A stretch of DNA of 64,000 nt from CAZVFX01 sp964626565 (GCA_964626565.1 CAZVFX010000002.1:1-64000), one strand, 5' to 3'; shown: positions 37,043-45,217, numbered from the stretch's first letter. The notes: generated by a model from the letters alone, not told the origin. Translations and numbers: made by a program.

Positions 37043-38736
37043 TCGCATTCGCAACACGCGTCTGCACACGGATCCGGCGCACAACATTCCTCCCATACTC
37101 CTTCCGGAAGAATGCCGTACTCGCATTCGCAGCACACCGCTTCACAGTCGATGGCGTCCTTTTCGTGGCCATCGGCCACCACGTCCACCGGGATACCGTA
37201 TTCCGGCTGCACCGCAATGTCCGGCTCAACGGTGTCCTGGGGCTTTATGTCCACGGGCACGCCGTAGTCCGGCTGCACCGAGTTGTCCGGCTCCACCACG
37301 TCCACCGGAATGCCGTATTCGGGCTGCACCGCAATGTCCGGTTCCTTGTTGTCCTGGACCTTGATGTCCACCGGAATGCCGTAGTCCGGTTGCACCGTCA
37401 TGTCCGGCTCAACGCCGTATTCCGGGCAGCAGAAGTCCGGCTCTTTCACGTCGGGCTCCGGAGCCTGGTCTACGCTGACAACATCGACTCCGTATTCGGG
37501 AGTGGCTGACGCATCCTTCTTTTCGTCATCGCTGCCAAGCTGGCAGCTTGCAACGCCCAAAGACAACATCAACGCGGCCGCGGCCGAAGCCGCGGTCTTC
37601 GCCAACTCACCACGCTGGTCACCACCCTCCAGGTGGACCAACCGGTGGTAGCAGTACGGGTCTTCCTTGAGCGCGTTGGTGAACGCCGAGGCGACGCACT
37701 TCGCGCCGCCGCGGCAGATGCCGCGATGCCTGCACTTGCCGCAGTACCCTTCCAACGTGTCGGTGGAAAAGTCACGGTTGTACGCGAAAGCGCCGGGGCG
37801 GTGCCACAGTTCGGGTAACGGAACCTCCCGCAGGTTGCCTTCTACGAAGGGGTCGTTTTCACCTTGCCACGCCTGCATGGACAGGCACCCTTTTACGCCG
37901 CCGTCCGCCTCGATGCCGATGGCCTGCATGCCGGCCTGGCACCCCTGCCAGCTCTCCTTCCTTCCCCGCCAGCCCCTTCCCCTGAGGATCCGGTCGTGGG
38001 GGCCGTAATAGCCGATGGAATCGCCGACGTTCAGTTGGATCTCGCCCTGCTTCTTCAGCCGCGCCAGCAGCGGAATAAGTTCCAGGAACTGTTCCGGGCG
38101 AATTACCCAGTCTTCGTGGTCCGAAAGATTGCCCATGGGCTTGGCGAGCTGCAGCCGCCACATGGAAGCGCCGGCATCGATCGCCACCTGCCGTACCTCT
38201 TCCAGGCGGGAGAAATTGAGTTGGTTGACCGTAGTCATGATCCCGACCCGCATTCCTGCGCGGTTGAAATCAGCTACCGACTCCAGCGAGCGGGCGAATG
38301 CATCGGCGCCGCGGATGGTGTTGTGGATCTCCTCCGGTCCGTCGATGCTTATCCCGACGTTGCTCATGCCCGCGTCCGCGGCTCGGCGTGCGACTTCGCG
38401 GCCCTTGTCCCGGCTGGAGTACACCCCGTTGGTCACCATGTTGCAGTAGATATCTTTCCTGGTAATAGCTCTGGCGATGGCGTCCCAGTCTTTGCGCAAC
38501 GTGGGCTCGCCGCCCGAAAGGGTAATGAGCTCGCACCCCAACTCGGCCAGGTGGTCCACTACGCCGAAGCACTCGGCGGTGGTCAACTCGTTTTCACGCA
38601 CCGTCCCTGCCCGGGACCCGCAATGCCCGCAATTCAGGTTGCAGGCCAGCGTCAACTCCCATACGCAGTTGCGCGGCTTCCAGTTTTTTTCACCTACCCG
38701 CTTGCGGGCGTCTTCAAACGACATGGTATTGTTCAT
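37006..38736 (-). CDS. Radical SAM/SPASM maturase fused to a YG(I/V)P-repeat lipoprotein-like tail
   Basis: A 576-residue protein with two parts in one uninterrupted frame. Residues 1-370 are a radical SAM enzyme: CX3CX2C at Cys32/36/39, GGEP at 75-78, a SAM domain to about 210, then a SPASM domain with Cys266, 284, 332, 335, 341, 347 and 362. Such enzymes install thioether or C-C crosslinks in RiPP peptides, or activate sulfatases. Residues 377-398 look like a lipoprotein signal (hydrophobic AASAAAALMLSLGVASC, lipobox V-A-S-C at Cys398), placed internally. The tail 399-576 holds eight (D/E)YG motifs, four of them in P(D/E)YG(I/V)PVD repeats, and ends in a Cys-rich stretch (CCECEYG, CCECDYG). 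ATG 38736 has GGAGG upstream. The tail may be the enzyme's own substrate, which is inference. Confidence 0.88.
   Translation of the reverse strand: MNNTMSFEDARKRVGEKNWKPRNCVWELTLACNLNCGHCGSRAGTVRENELTTAECFGVVDHLAELGCELITLSGGEPTLRKDWDAIARAITRKDIYCNMVTNGVYSSRDKGREVARRAADAGMSNVGISIDGPEEIHNTIRGADAFARSLESVADFNRAGMRVGIMTTVNQLNFSRLEEVRQVAIDAGASMWRLQLAKPMGNLSDHEDWVIRPEQFLELIPLLARLKKQGEIQLNVGDSIGYYGPHDRILRGRGWRGRKESWQGCQAGMQAIGIEADGGVKGCLSMQAWQGENDPFVEGNLREVPLPELWHRPGAFAYNRDFSTDTLEGYCGKCRHRGICRGGAKCVASAFTNALKEDPYCYHRLVHLEGGDQRGELAKTAASAAAALMLSLGVASCQLGSDDEKKDASATPEYGVDVVSVDQAPEPDVKEPDFCCPEYGVEPDMTVQPDYGIPVDIKVQDNKEPDIAVQPEYGIPVDVVEPDNSVQPDYGVPVDIKPQDTVEPDIAVQPEYGIPVDVVADGHEKDAIDCEAVCCECEYGILPEGVWEECCAPDPCADACCECDYGEPPPPECCP
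37009..37500 (-). repeat. Repeat region encoding P(D/E)YG(I/V)PVD units in the radical SAM fusion
   Basis: Residues 413-576 of the fusion. YG motifs fall at about residues 415, 440, 451, 473, 490, 512, 539 and 565. The middle four are spaced 17-22 residues apart with the shared frame VQP(D/E)YG(I/V)PVD. At DNA level the copies around 37194-37392 are clearly related, for example TCCACCGGAATGCCGTA recurs. Confidence 0.85.
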
Positions 38737-38803
38737 TGGAACCTCCGTTTCATCCTCGTCCCTTTGACTAACCCCTGCCGGTCATCATCTGGGAACCAAC
38801 AAG

Positions 38804-38832
38804 ATGATACTTGAAAACAGGCGGCTTGACAA
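38804..38832 (-). promoter_or_regulatory. Sigma-70-type promoter for the radical SAM fusion gene
   Basis: Minus strand TTGTCA (38827-38832), 17-base spacer, TATCAT (38804-38809). The -35 overlaps the plus-strand TTGACA of the B12 operon promoter, so the two genes share a back-to-back promoter. Confidence 0.6.
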
Positions 38833-38855
38833 AGGCCGCAGTGCTCATGTATCCA
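38826..38855 (+). promoter_or_regulatory. Promoter for the cobalamin-riboswitch operon
   Basis: TTGACA (38826-38831), 18-base spacer, TATCCA (38850-38855). Transcription would begin just before the riboswitch. The -10 is weak. Confidence 0.5.
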
Positions 38856-38869
38856 TGATTCGTGATTCT

Positions 38870-39048
38870 TCGGGTGCCCCTCGGAGGGGCGAATAGGGAA
38901 ACAGGTGAAGAACCTGTGCGGACCCGCCACTGTAATCGGGTGCCCTGTTCCATGAGGCCACTCGGGTCGATGAAAGACCCGGGGAAGGCGGAACAAGGCC
39001 GGCGTCGTTGTTGACGACTCCACCCCGTAAGCCAGGAAACCTGCCCGA
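38870..39048 (+). promoter_or_regulatory. Cobalamin (AdoCbl-type) riboswitch
   Basis: The leader of the B12 uptake operon carries the class hallmarks in order: CGGGTGCC at the start, GAATAGGGAA, GGTGAAGAACCTG, the CCGCCACTGTAATCGG core, and GTAAGCCAGGAAACCTGCC (B12 box) at 39027-39045. Binding of adenosylcobalamin is expected to switch the operon off. The expression platform after 39048 (AAAAATTGCGGCGTTTTTTC) could act as a terminator or block the ribosome site; I cannot tell which. Confidence 0.97.
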
Positions 39049-39083
39049 GTAAAAATTGCGGCGTTTTTTCGCACCTCGCGGAT

Positions 39084-41021
39084 ATGGGTGGCAACGCTAT
39101 GCCGACACGGGCACTCACAATTCTTACCCCTCTCATTCTCGGCGCCACCATCTTTTGCATCGGCCCCCGAAGTGCGTCTGCCGACGACATAGTATTGCCC
39201 CCCGTCACCGTCAAAACCGAGCGTCCCCCGCTGCTGGAATCCTACTCAACAGTAACAGTGATCGAGGTGGCCGGTGAGGACACCGGCGGCAAGACCGTGG
39301 CCGACTTTCTCGAGACCGCGCCCGGTGTACAGATCATCCGCTCCGGCTCTCTGGGCCAGCGGGAGACCGTCACTATTCGAGGCAGCGACAGCAAGCAGGT
39401 GCTCGTCCTCGTCGAAGGTTTTTACACCAATGACCCCCGGGCCGGCGGTACGGATCTCTCTCAGATCCCACTGGACTCGGTGGAATCCATCGAAATATAT
39501 CGTGGTGCGAGAGGTGCACTCGCAGGTGCGAGCGCCATGGGCGGTGTGGTGGTGGTGCGCTTGAAGAAGGGTAGGAAGAAGGTGAGCGGGACCAGACGCC
39601 TGACGCTGGGCGGCTATGGTGGAGAAGGCTACGAATCGGTTTCCGGCGCCTGGTCGGTGCAAGGGGGCGGGGCTTATTTCTCGTACGCTCACGCCCAGGC
39701 GCAGGGGGAGTACCCCTTTGTCGACCGCAACGGCAACGACCGCGTCCGGGAGAACAACGCGTCGGTCTCAGACCTCCTTACCGTCCGGTACGGCACCCGG
39801 GTGGCGCCGGCCACCCGTCTGGACCTGGTGAGCACCATGGCGCTCACCTGGCGGGAGTCGCCGGGGCTGGACCAACAGCCCGCGGATACGGCTGCAGAAG
39901 AGCAAAGCAACTCGTTTCTGGTCGGGCTAAAATTGCTCGCGCTGAAATTCCCGGTGGAAGGGGCTTCCCTGGGAGGAAAACTGGCGTGGAACATGTGGCG
40001 CTGGACTTTTAACGAACCCCTTCCATACATGCCCCCGCCGTCGGATACCCTCAGTCTCAACCACCGCTTCGACGGCTCCCTTGAAACCCGGGTGAAGCTG
40101 CCCTGGGACCTGGCGGTGACCGCCTCTGTCTCGGGGGCCCGGGAGATGGCCGATATCACCCGCCGGTACGGCAAGAACGTTGACAAGGCCCGCACCCTCG
40201 GTGACCAGGCTGTGGCGCTGCTGGTGGGAGACCAGTCGGACCGGGCGCGCCTGACGCTAAGACTCCGCCACGCCATGTCCAGCGTGGACGCGTACGAAAA
40301 CGCCTGGGCCCCGGCCCTCGAGGGAGAGGTCGACCTTTTCGGCGGCCTGACTTTCGGTGCGTCGGCCGGTCGTTCCTACCGGTACCCGACATTTGATGAG
40401 ATGTATTTCGAAGCGTCCGGAATCCGCGGAAATCCCGACTTGAAACCAGAGGACATGTGGGGCGGCGATGTCAGCCTCAAGTATGAGGCCGGGCCGCTAT
40501 CTGCCCTGGCGTCCGTCTTCTATCATGACATAGCGAAGACCATCCTCTTTCTGCCCGTCACCCCTTACCTCATCGAGGCCGGCAACAACGAGCACGGCGT
40601 GACGGCAAAGGGCGCTGAAGCAGAGGTCTCGGCCCGGCTTTGGAAGTTCGAGCTTCTGGGCTCGTTTACCTGGGTCGATGCGGTGGAAGACGAGCTGGAC
40701 CGGCAGTTGCCCCTCAGGTCCCCCTATTCGGGCAACGTGCAACTCCGCTTCGCGCACGGCCGCGTCGCGGCCAGGCTGACCGGCAACTACCGTTCGGCAT
40801 TCTACTTCGACCGGTTCAACAACCTGGAGGAAGAGGGCAGGGTGCTCTGGGGCGCCGGTGGTTCGGTCAACCTGGGCCAGGGATTCAGGCTTATGCTCGA
40901 GGCGAGGAACATCACTAACAAGTTGGACGCAGTAGACAATTTGCAGCATCCGTTACCGGGACTTTCCTGGCTGGCGACTATGGAAAAGAGATGGACAGGA
41001 GGAAGTGATGAAGAAAAGTAA
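39084..41021 (+). CDS. btuB: TonB-dependent outer-membrane cobalamin receptor (BtuB-like)
   Basis: A 645-residue TonB-dependent receptor. Signal peptide (ILTPLILGATIFCIGPRSASA); a likely TonB box region (DDIVLPPVTV); plug domain with VADFLETAPGVQI, ETVTIRGSDSKQVLVLVEG, DSVESIEIYRGARGALAGASAMGG; then a 22-strand-type barrel with the family's C-terminal segment (NLGQGFRLMLEARNITNKLD). It imports a bound ligand across the outer membrane with energy from TonB-ExbBD; the riboswitch directly upstream makes cobalamin the expected ligand. ATG 39084 or 39099 can start it; no strong ribosome site separates them. First gene of an operon continuing without gaps through btuD. Confidence 0.93.
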   Translation: MGGNAMPTRALTILTPLILGATIFCIGPRSASADDIVLPPVTVKTERPPLLESYSTVTVIEVAGEDTGGKTVADFLETAPGVQIIRSGSLGQRETVTIRGSDSKQVLVLVEGFYTNDPRAGGTDLSQIPLDSVESIEIYRGARGALAGASAMGGVVVVRLKKGRKKVSGTRRLTLGGYGGEGYESVSGAWSVQGGGAYFSYAHAQAQGEYPFVDRNGNDRVRENNASVSDLLTVRYGTRVAPATRLDLVSTMALTWRESPGLDQQPADTAAEEQSNSFLVGLKLLALKFPVEGASLGGKLAWNMWRWTFNEPLPYMPPPSDTLSLNHRFDGSLETRVKLPWDLAVTASVSGAREMADITRRYGKNVDKARTLGDQAVALLVGDQSDRARLTLRLRHAMSSVDAYENAWAPALEGEVDLFGGLTFGASAGRSYRYPTFDEMYFEASGIRGNPDLKPEDMWGGDVSLKYEAGPLSALASVFYHDIAKTILFLPVTPYLIEAGNNEHGVTAKGAEAEVSARLWKFELLGSFTWVDAVEDELDRQLPLRSPYSGNVQLRFAHGRVAARLTGNYRSAFYFDRFNNLEEEGRVLWGAGGSVNLGQGFRLMLEARNITNKLDAVDNLQHPLPGLSWLATMEKRWTGGSDEEK

Positions 41022-42321
41022 TTGGATCAAGATGTGTGTGTTTGCGTTTGCGTTTGCGCTGGCCGCGTCCTGCGGCAGCAGCTCCAACGGCGACGAGGAC
41101 ACCAAAGTTGGCGAAGACACGACTCAGGCCGATGTGTTAGCGGAAGTTGGGGAGGAAGACCTGGTGGAAGCGGATCTTGCTGCAGATGCCGCGGTTGACC
41201 CGGATACGGCCGTGGATCCGGATGCGGCTGTGGACCCGGACACCGCTGTGGACCCGGACACCGCTGTGGACCCCGACCTGGCCGAAGATATCGTCCAACC
41301 GCCGCCGGTGTACCCGCTCTTTGCCGCTCCGGAAGGTGTGCTGGCCCACGGCGGCAAGATCTTCGTGACCAACACCAACGGCGCTTACAACGCCGACCTG
41401 GGCAAGATGATCTACGGCCCCGGTTACGTCACCGTGCTCAACGCCGACGACCTCTCCTACTACGGGCAGTTCGAGACCCCGTACCAGAATCCCCAGTATC
41501 TGCTCAAAGCCGGCGACCGACTGGTGGTGGTGTGCTCGGGCACCGCGGAAATGGACGAAAACTGGGTCATGTCCCCGGACACCCCGGGAGGCGCGGTACT
41601 TTACGATCCGGCTACCTTGGAACAGTTGGGCGACGTGGCCGTACCCGCCGGCACTCCAGAACCCCTGGCCGGCTTCCCCGGCGCGGCAGCTTACGCACCC
41701 GCCGAGGACCTGCTCCTGGCGGGCAGCGGGACGTCAGGCTTTGTCTATGTCATGAACCTCACCAGCCTCGAACTGCAGGCCTCCATGCCCATGTACGCCG
41801 ACGCAGGTGCGGCCAACGATCTCATTCTTCCCGTTGTTGACGGCGCAAAGGCCTATGCTGCATCGTTCAACCGGGGCATGGTCTACTCGTACGATCTCGA
41901 AAAGGAGGGGGAAGGTCCAGCTTACGATGTCACCGAAACCGACGAGCTGGAAGGACCCACCGACGTGCTGCTGGCAGATGGCGTCCTGTACGTGCTCAAC
42001 TCAATCTCATCGTCGGTCGCGGCCCTGGACCTGGCGTCTGGCGACGTGACCTTTCCCTTCACCACCGGCGCAGTCCCCAACCGCCTCTCCCACCACGACG
42101 GCAATCTGTTCGTGGTGAATTCCGTCGACAATAACCTCACGAAGTACGATATTGAAGCCGGGGAGGTGACCCAGTCGTTCGCATCGTTCGATCCGGGCAC
42201 CAACCCGTGGGACATGGCCGTGGCCGGAGACGCCGGATATGTAACCGGCTACATGACGAACAACCTGGTCAAAGTCGACCTGACCACAGGAGACATCGTT
42301 GCAACAAAAGGCAACGACTAA
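41008..42321 (+). CDS. BtuG-like beta-propeller lipoprotein in the B12 uptake operon
   Basis: A 437-residue lipoprotein. Lipobox region FALAASC (Cys23), then an acidic linker with six-residue VDPDTA repeats, then a YncE/NHL-like beta-propeller from about residue 90 (VLAHGGKIFVTNTNG, VTVLNADDLSYYGQF, GVLYVLNSISSSVAALDL, GNLFVVNSVDNNLTKYDI). It lies between a BtuB-like receptor and BtuF under a cobalamin riboswitch. In Bacteroides the surface lipoprotein BtuG, also a beta-propeller encoded beside BtuB, captures B12 with very high affinity; this gene matches in architecture and context, but sequence homology was not tested. AGGAGG precedes ATG 41008, which overlaps the end of btuB. Confidence 0.88.
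   Translation: MKKSNWIKMCVFAFAFALAASCGSSSNGDEDTKVGEDTTQADVLAEVGEEDLVEADLAADAAVDPDTAVDPDAAVDPDTAVDPDTAVDPDLAEDIVQPPPVYPLFAAPEGVLAHGGKIFVTNTNGAYNADLGKMIYGPGYVTVLNADDLSYYGQFETPYQNPQYLLKAGDRLVVVCSGTAEMDENWVMSPDTPGGAVLYDPATLEQLGDVAVPAGTPEPLAGFPGAAAYAPAEDLLLAGSGTSGFVYVMNLTSLELQASMPMYADAGAANDLILPVVDGAKAYAASFNRGMVYSYDLEKEGEGPAYDVTETDELEGPTDVLLADGVLYVLNSISSSVAALDLASGDVTFPFTTGAVPNRLSHHDGNLFVVNSVDNNLTKYDIEAGEVTQSFASFDPGTNPWDMAVAGDAGYVTGYMTNNLVKVDLTTGDIVATKGND
41194..41283 (+). repeat. 18-bp coding repeats (VDPDTA linker)
   Basis: Five tandem 18-bp units encode V-D-P-D-(T/A/L)-A in the linker between the lipidation site and the propeller. The third and fourth units are identical in DNA. Copy number may vary between strains. 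Confidence 0.9.
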
Positions 42322-43240
42322 CCATCAGTACCCCGAGGGCGAGCGAGGGGCCTGCGCCGCGTCGGCACAGCCGGTTCTAGCCTGTCTTCTGTCTCTTCTC
42401 CTCCTCTTTCCGTGCGCCTGCACCAAGAAGGACGCCGGCGCACAGGCCTCCTCCAACTTCGACCACGTGTCGAAGAAGGAGCATGCCCGCATCGTTTCCC
42501 TGGCCCCCAACCTCACCGAGATGCTGTTTCTCATCGGGGCCGGGGACAGGGTCGTCGGCCGCAGTTCGTTTTGCGATTTTCCGGCTGAAGTTTCGCAACT
42601 GCCGGTGGTGGGGGGCGGTATCAATCCCGATCTCGAGGCGATGCTGTCGCTGAAACCCGACCTGGTGGTCTGCCTCAACTCCCAACTCTCCGCGGTGCCG
42701 GCAAGCTTGCTGGAAGAGGGCGGGGTGGAGCTCTACTGGAGCCGGGTGGAGATCGCGGAGGATGTAGTGCGCACCCTTCAAGAACTGGGCACGCTGGCCG
42801 GCGGGGAGGAGGAGGCGAGCCGAACTTCGGCCGACTTACAACACGAACTGAACTTGCTGTCGGGAAAAAAATGCGACCGCCGTGTTCTGTTCGTTCACGG
42901 CCATCGCCCGATCATGTCCGCGGGGAAGGGCTCTTGGGGCCACCAGCTAATCGAGTTGGCCGGCTACGTCAACGCGCTGGGGGACGTGGAAACCGCGTAC
43001 CCGGCTCTCGACCTTGAGCAGGTGATGGCGGCCCGGCCAGACTTCATAATCGATACGTCGTTTGTCGAGGAGCGAAAGCGGCTCGATGAATTCTGGACCC
43101 AGTTCGAAAGTGAAGGTAAGGCCCGGTGGAAAGTGTTGTTCCTGTCCGACAACAGTTTGCTCAGGCCCGGTCCCCGGGTGGTGGACGCTGTGCGGCTGAT
43201 TCGAGAGCGACTGGCCGATGCAGGAGGGTGTACGCCATGA
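42299..43240 (+). CDS. btuF: Cobalamin ABC transporter substrate-binding protein (BtuF-like)
   Basis: A 313-residue class III periplasmic binding protein. The N-terminal hydrophobic stretch (VLACLLSLLLLFPCAC) is a signal, possibly lipoprotein. The core begins ARIVSLAPNLTEMLFLIGAG and continues VVGGGINPDLEAMLSLKPDLVV and LDLEQVMAARPDFII, the usual BtuF/FhuD/BtuF-like pattern. It hands B12 to BtuCD. The start appears to be TTG 42299 (AGGAGA five bases upstream), overlapping the propeller gene by 23 bases; no in-frame ATG exists before the signal. The first 20 residues (QYPEGERGACAASA) are encoded by a sequence resembling an interspersed repeat at 45074-45155, so this start may be newly evolved. 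Confidence 0.9.
   Translation: MQQKATTNHQYPEGERGACAASAQPVLACLLSLLLLFPCACTKKDAGAQASSNFDHVSKKEHARIVSLAPNLTEMLFLIGAGDRVVGRSSFCDFPAEVSQLPVVGGGINPDLEAMLSLKPDLVVCLNSQLSAVPASLLEEGGVELYWSRVEIAEDVVRTLQELGTLAGGEEEASRTSADLQHELNLLSGKKCDRRVLFVHGHRPIMSAGKGSWGHQLIELAGYVNALGDVETAYPALDLEQVMAARPDFIIDTSFVEERKRLDEFWTQFESEGKARWKVLFLSDNSLLRPGPRVVDAVRLIRERLADAGGCTP
42323..42373. repeat. Short interspersed repeat, copy A (inside btuF start)
   Basis: CAGTACCCCGAGGGCG followed by GCGAGGGGCCTGCGC matches copy B at 45074-45155, which has about 30 extra bases between the two blocks. Copy A is translated as the N-terminal residues of the BtuF-like protein. Confidence 0.6.
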
Positions 43241-44259
43241 GGCGGTCGACCCTCATCGGAATCGCGGTGTTGGCCGCGCTCACCGCGCTGGCCTTTCTGC
43301 TGTATTTGTGTGCGGGCACCAGGTTTGTCTCACCGCTGGATGTACTGGGCGGGGGGCTCGAAGGGGATGATGCCCTGCTGGTGTACGGTTTTCGCCTCAA
43401 AAGAGCGCTGTTGGCAGTGATCGTGGGCTCCAGCCTCGCTATTTCCGGGGCTGCATTCCAGGCGTTGCTCCGCAACCCCCTGGCCGACCCGTTTGTGGTG
43501 GGGGTTTCCGGCGGCGCGGCCATCGGCGGCACCGTGGTGATGGTTACCTTCTCCGCGGTGCTCTCCGCGCTACCTGTGATCTTCCAGTCCATGGCAGTCT
43601 TTGTGGGCGCATTCGCAGGCTCGGTGCTGGTCGCGGTCATGCTCTACTCCCTGTCTACGTCCCGGGGGATGCTGGTCACCAACAGCCTGCTGTTGATGGG
43701 GGTTGTGTTCAACTTCTTCGCCTCGGCCGTGGTGCTGTTCCTCAAAACCATCCTCCATGGCACCAAGTTGCAAGAGGTGCTGTTCTGGCTCATGGGTTCC
43801 CTGGCCGTCGAGACGCTCCCCTGGGGAGTGATCTACATCTCCGTTGTTGCTGTCGGAGTCGCAATGACGGCCCTGCTGTTCCTGGGCAGGCACGTGAACC
43901 TCATCTCCGTTGGAGAGGAATTCGGCTATGGCAGCGGCGCCAATCCTGAACGCATAAAGAAGCTGTTGTTCCTCTTTGCCTCGGTGCTGGTGGCCGCGGC
44001 CGTGTCCATCGCCGGGTTCATCGGTTTTGTCGGGCTCATCGTGCCCCACGTGGTGCGCCTGCTGTTCGGTGCTGACCACCGCAGCTTGTTTCCGCTGTCC
44101 GCACTGCTGGGAGCGGCGTTTTTGCTGCTGGCGGATCTGCTTAGCCGCCTCTCCTTCCCCCTGTTCGGCAACCAGCTTCCCGTGGGAGTGCTCACCGCCT
44201 TCATCGGCGGACCTGCGTTCATCTGGCTGCTGGCGAGGGCGCAAAGGAGGGCGTCATGA
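43237..44259 (+). CDS. btuC: Cobalamin ABC transporter permease (BtuC-like)
   Basis: A 340-residue FecCD/BtuC-family permease with about ten membrane segments. Family motifs: RLKRALLAVIVGSSLAISGA, FQALLRNPLADPFVVGVSGG, the cytoplasmic coupling region GYGSGANPERIKKLL, and GFIGFVGLIVPHVVRLLFG near the C-terminus. Works as a dimer with BtuD to import B12 from BtuF. ATG 43237 overlaps the btuF stop (ATGA), with GGAGGG upstream, and its own stop overlaps btuD in the same way. Confidence 0.95.
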   Translation: MRRSTLIGIAVLAALTALAFLLYLCAGTRFVSPLDVLGGGLEGDDALLVYGFRLKRALLAVIVGSSLAISGAAFQALLRNPLADPFVVGVSGGAAIGGTVVMVTFSAVLSALPVIFQSMAVFVGAFAGSVLVAVMLYSLSTSRGMLVTNSLLLMGVVFNFFASAVVLFLKTILHGTKLQEVLFWLMGSLAVETLPWGVIYISVVAVGVAMTALLFLGRHVNLISVGEEFGYGSGANPERIKKLLFLFASVLVAAAVSIAGFIGFVGLIVPHVVRLLFGADHRSLFPLSALLGAAFLLLADLLSRLSFPLFGNQLPVGVLTAFIGGPAFIWLLARAQRRAS

Positions 44260-45038
44260 CCGGACCCTCCCTGGCGTGCCGCAACGTCTCCTTCGCCTTT
44301 GGCGACAGGGAAGTGCTGTCGGACATCTCCTTTGCCGCTGATGCCGGTGACTTCGTCGCCGTAATCGGCCCCAACGGCGCAGGAAAATCCACCCTGCTCC
44401 GCCTCCTCTCCGGTTTTTTTACCTCGCCCAAACAAGGAAGTGGGGTGTGGTGCGGGGGGCGGGAAGTACCCCGGCTGACCGGCCCGGAAAGAGCCGCGGC
44501 CGTCGGTTTCCTCCCCCAGTCGGTGCAGACCTTTTTCCCCTTTACCTGTCTGGAGATGGTGCGCATGGGCAGGTCGGTCCTCTCCCGGGGATTCTCCAAC
44601 CGGGAGGAAGACGCCCGGGCCGCAGAAGCGCTGGAGCAGGTAGGTATGGCCGGGTTCGCCAACCGACCCTATCCCAACATTTCGGGAGGAGAGCAGAAGC
44701 TGGCGCTGCTGGCCAAGATGTTTGCCCAGGACCCCCAGGTCCTGCTCCTCGACGAACCGATCGCAGCATTGGACGCGGGCCACGCCTTGCGGGTTATGAA
44801 GCTCTTGCGCCAGCGAGCCGAGTCGGGCAAGACAGTGGTCGCCGTGATGCACGACCTCAACCAGGCCCTGGCCCACTGCAACCGGTTCTTACTCCTCGAC
44901 CAAGGGGTACAGTTGTTCTACGGCACTTCAGCCGAACTTCTCGCCGGCGAACTCCTCCAAAACGCCTACGGCGTCAGTCTCACCACAGTGAGGCATCCTT
45001 CCTCCGGCATCCAGTTCCTCCTGCCGGACCATCAGTAG
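44256..45038 (+). CDS. btuD: Cobalamin ABC transporter ATPase (BtuD-like)
   Basis: A 260-residue ABC ATPase. Walker A GPNGAGKSTLL, Q-loop LPQSVQ, signature ISGGEQKLALLAKM, Walker B VLLLDEPIAALD and H-loop VVAVMHDLNQAL are all intact. It powers BtuC. Last gene of the B12 operon. Its final residues (LLPDHQ) come from a 49-bp sequence that is repeated at the end of the HEPN gene 891 bases downstream, so the C-terminus may have been rebuilt by an insertion or duplication event. Confidence 0.95.
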   Translation: MTGPSLACRNVSFAFGDREVLSDISFAADAGDFVAVIGPNGAGKSTLLRLLSGFFTSPKQGSGVWCGGREVPRLTGPERAAAVGFLPQSVQTFFPFTCLEMVRMGRSVLSRGFSNREEDARAAEALEQVGMAGFANRPYPNISGGEQKLALLAKMFAQDPQVLLLDEPIAALDAGHALRVMKLLRQRAESGKTVVAVMHDLNQALAHCNRFLLLDQGVQLFYGTSAELLAGELLQNAYGVSLTTVRHPSSGIQFLLPDHQ

Positions 45039-45064
45039 GCGCCCCCGCAGCCTCAGCCTCCCAC
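45016..45064. repeat. 49-bp direct repeat, left arm
   Basis: Bases 45016-45048 are identical to 45907-45939 (33 of 33), and similarity continues to 45064 with three mismatches. It covers the last codons and stop of btuD and the bases after it. The two arms bracket the MNT/HEPN pair exactly 891 bases apart. Confidence 0.9.
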
Positions 45065-45073
45065 ACTCGGCAC

Positions 45074-45155
45074 CAACAGTACCCCGAGAGCGCCTGTCTC
45101 GACGTAGTCTTGGCGGAGTCGGAAGCGAGGGGCCTGCGCTGCGCAGCATCGGCCG
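45074..45155. repeat. Short interspersed repeat, copy B (intergenic)
   Basis: CAGTACCCCGAGAGCG and GCGAGGGGCCTGCGC blocks as in copy A, between btuD and the MNT gene. Otherwise the 45039-45217 region holds only the direct repeat arm and no gene. Confidence 0.6.
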
Positions 45156-45217
45156 GGTCCTGTCATTCTGGACAACGCGAGGTGGATGTTGCATCATGAC
45201 GGTAGGAGGAGTGAGCC

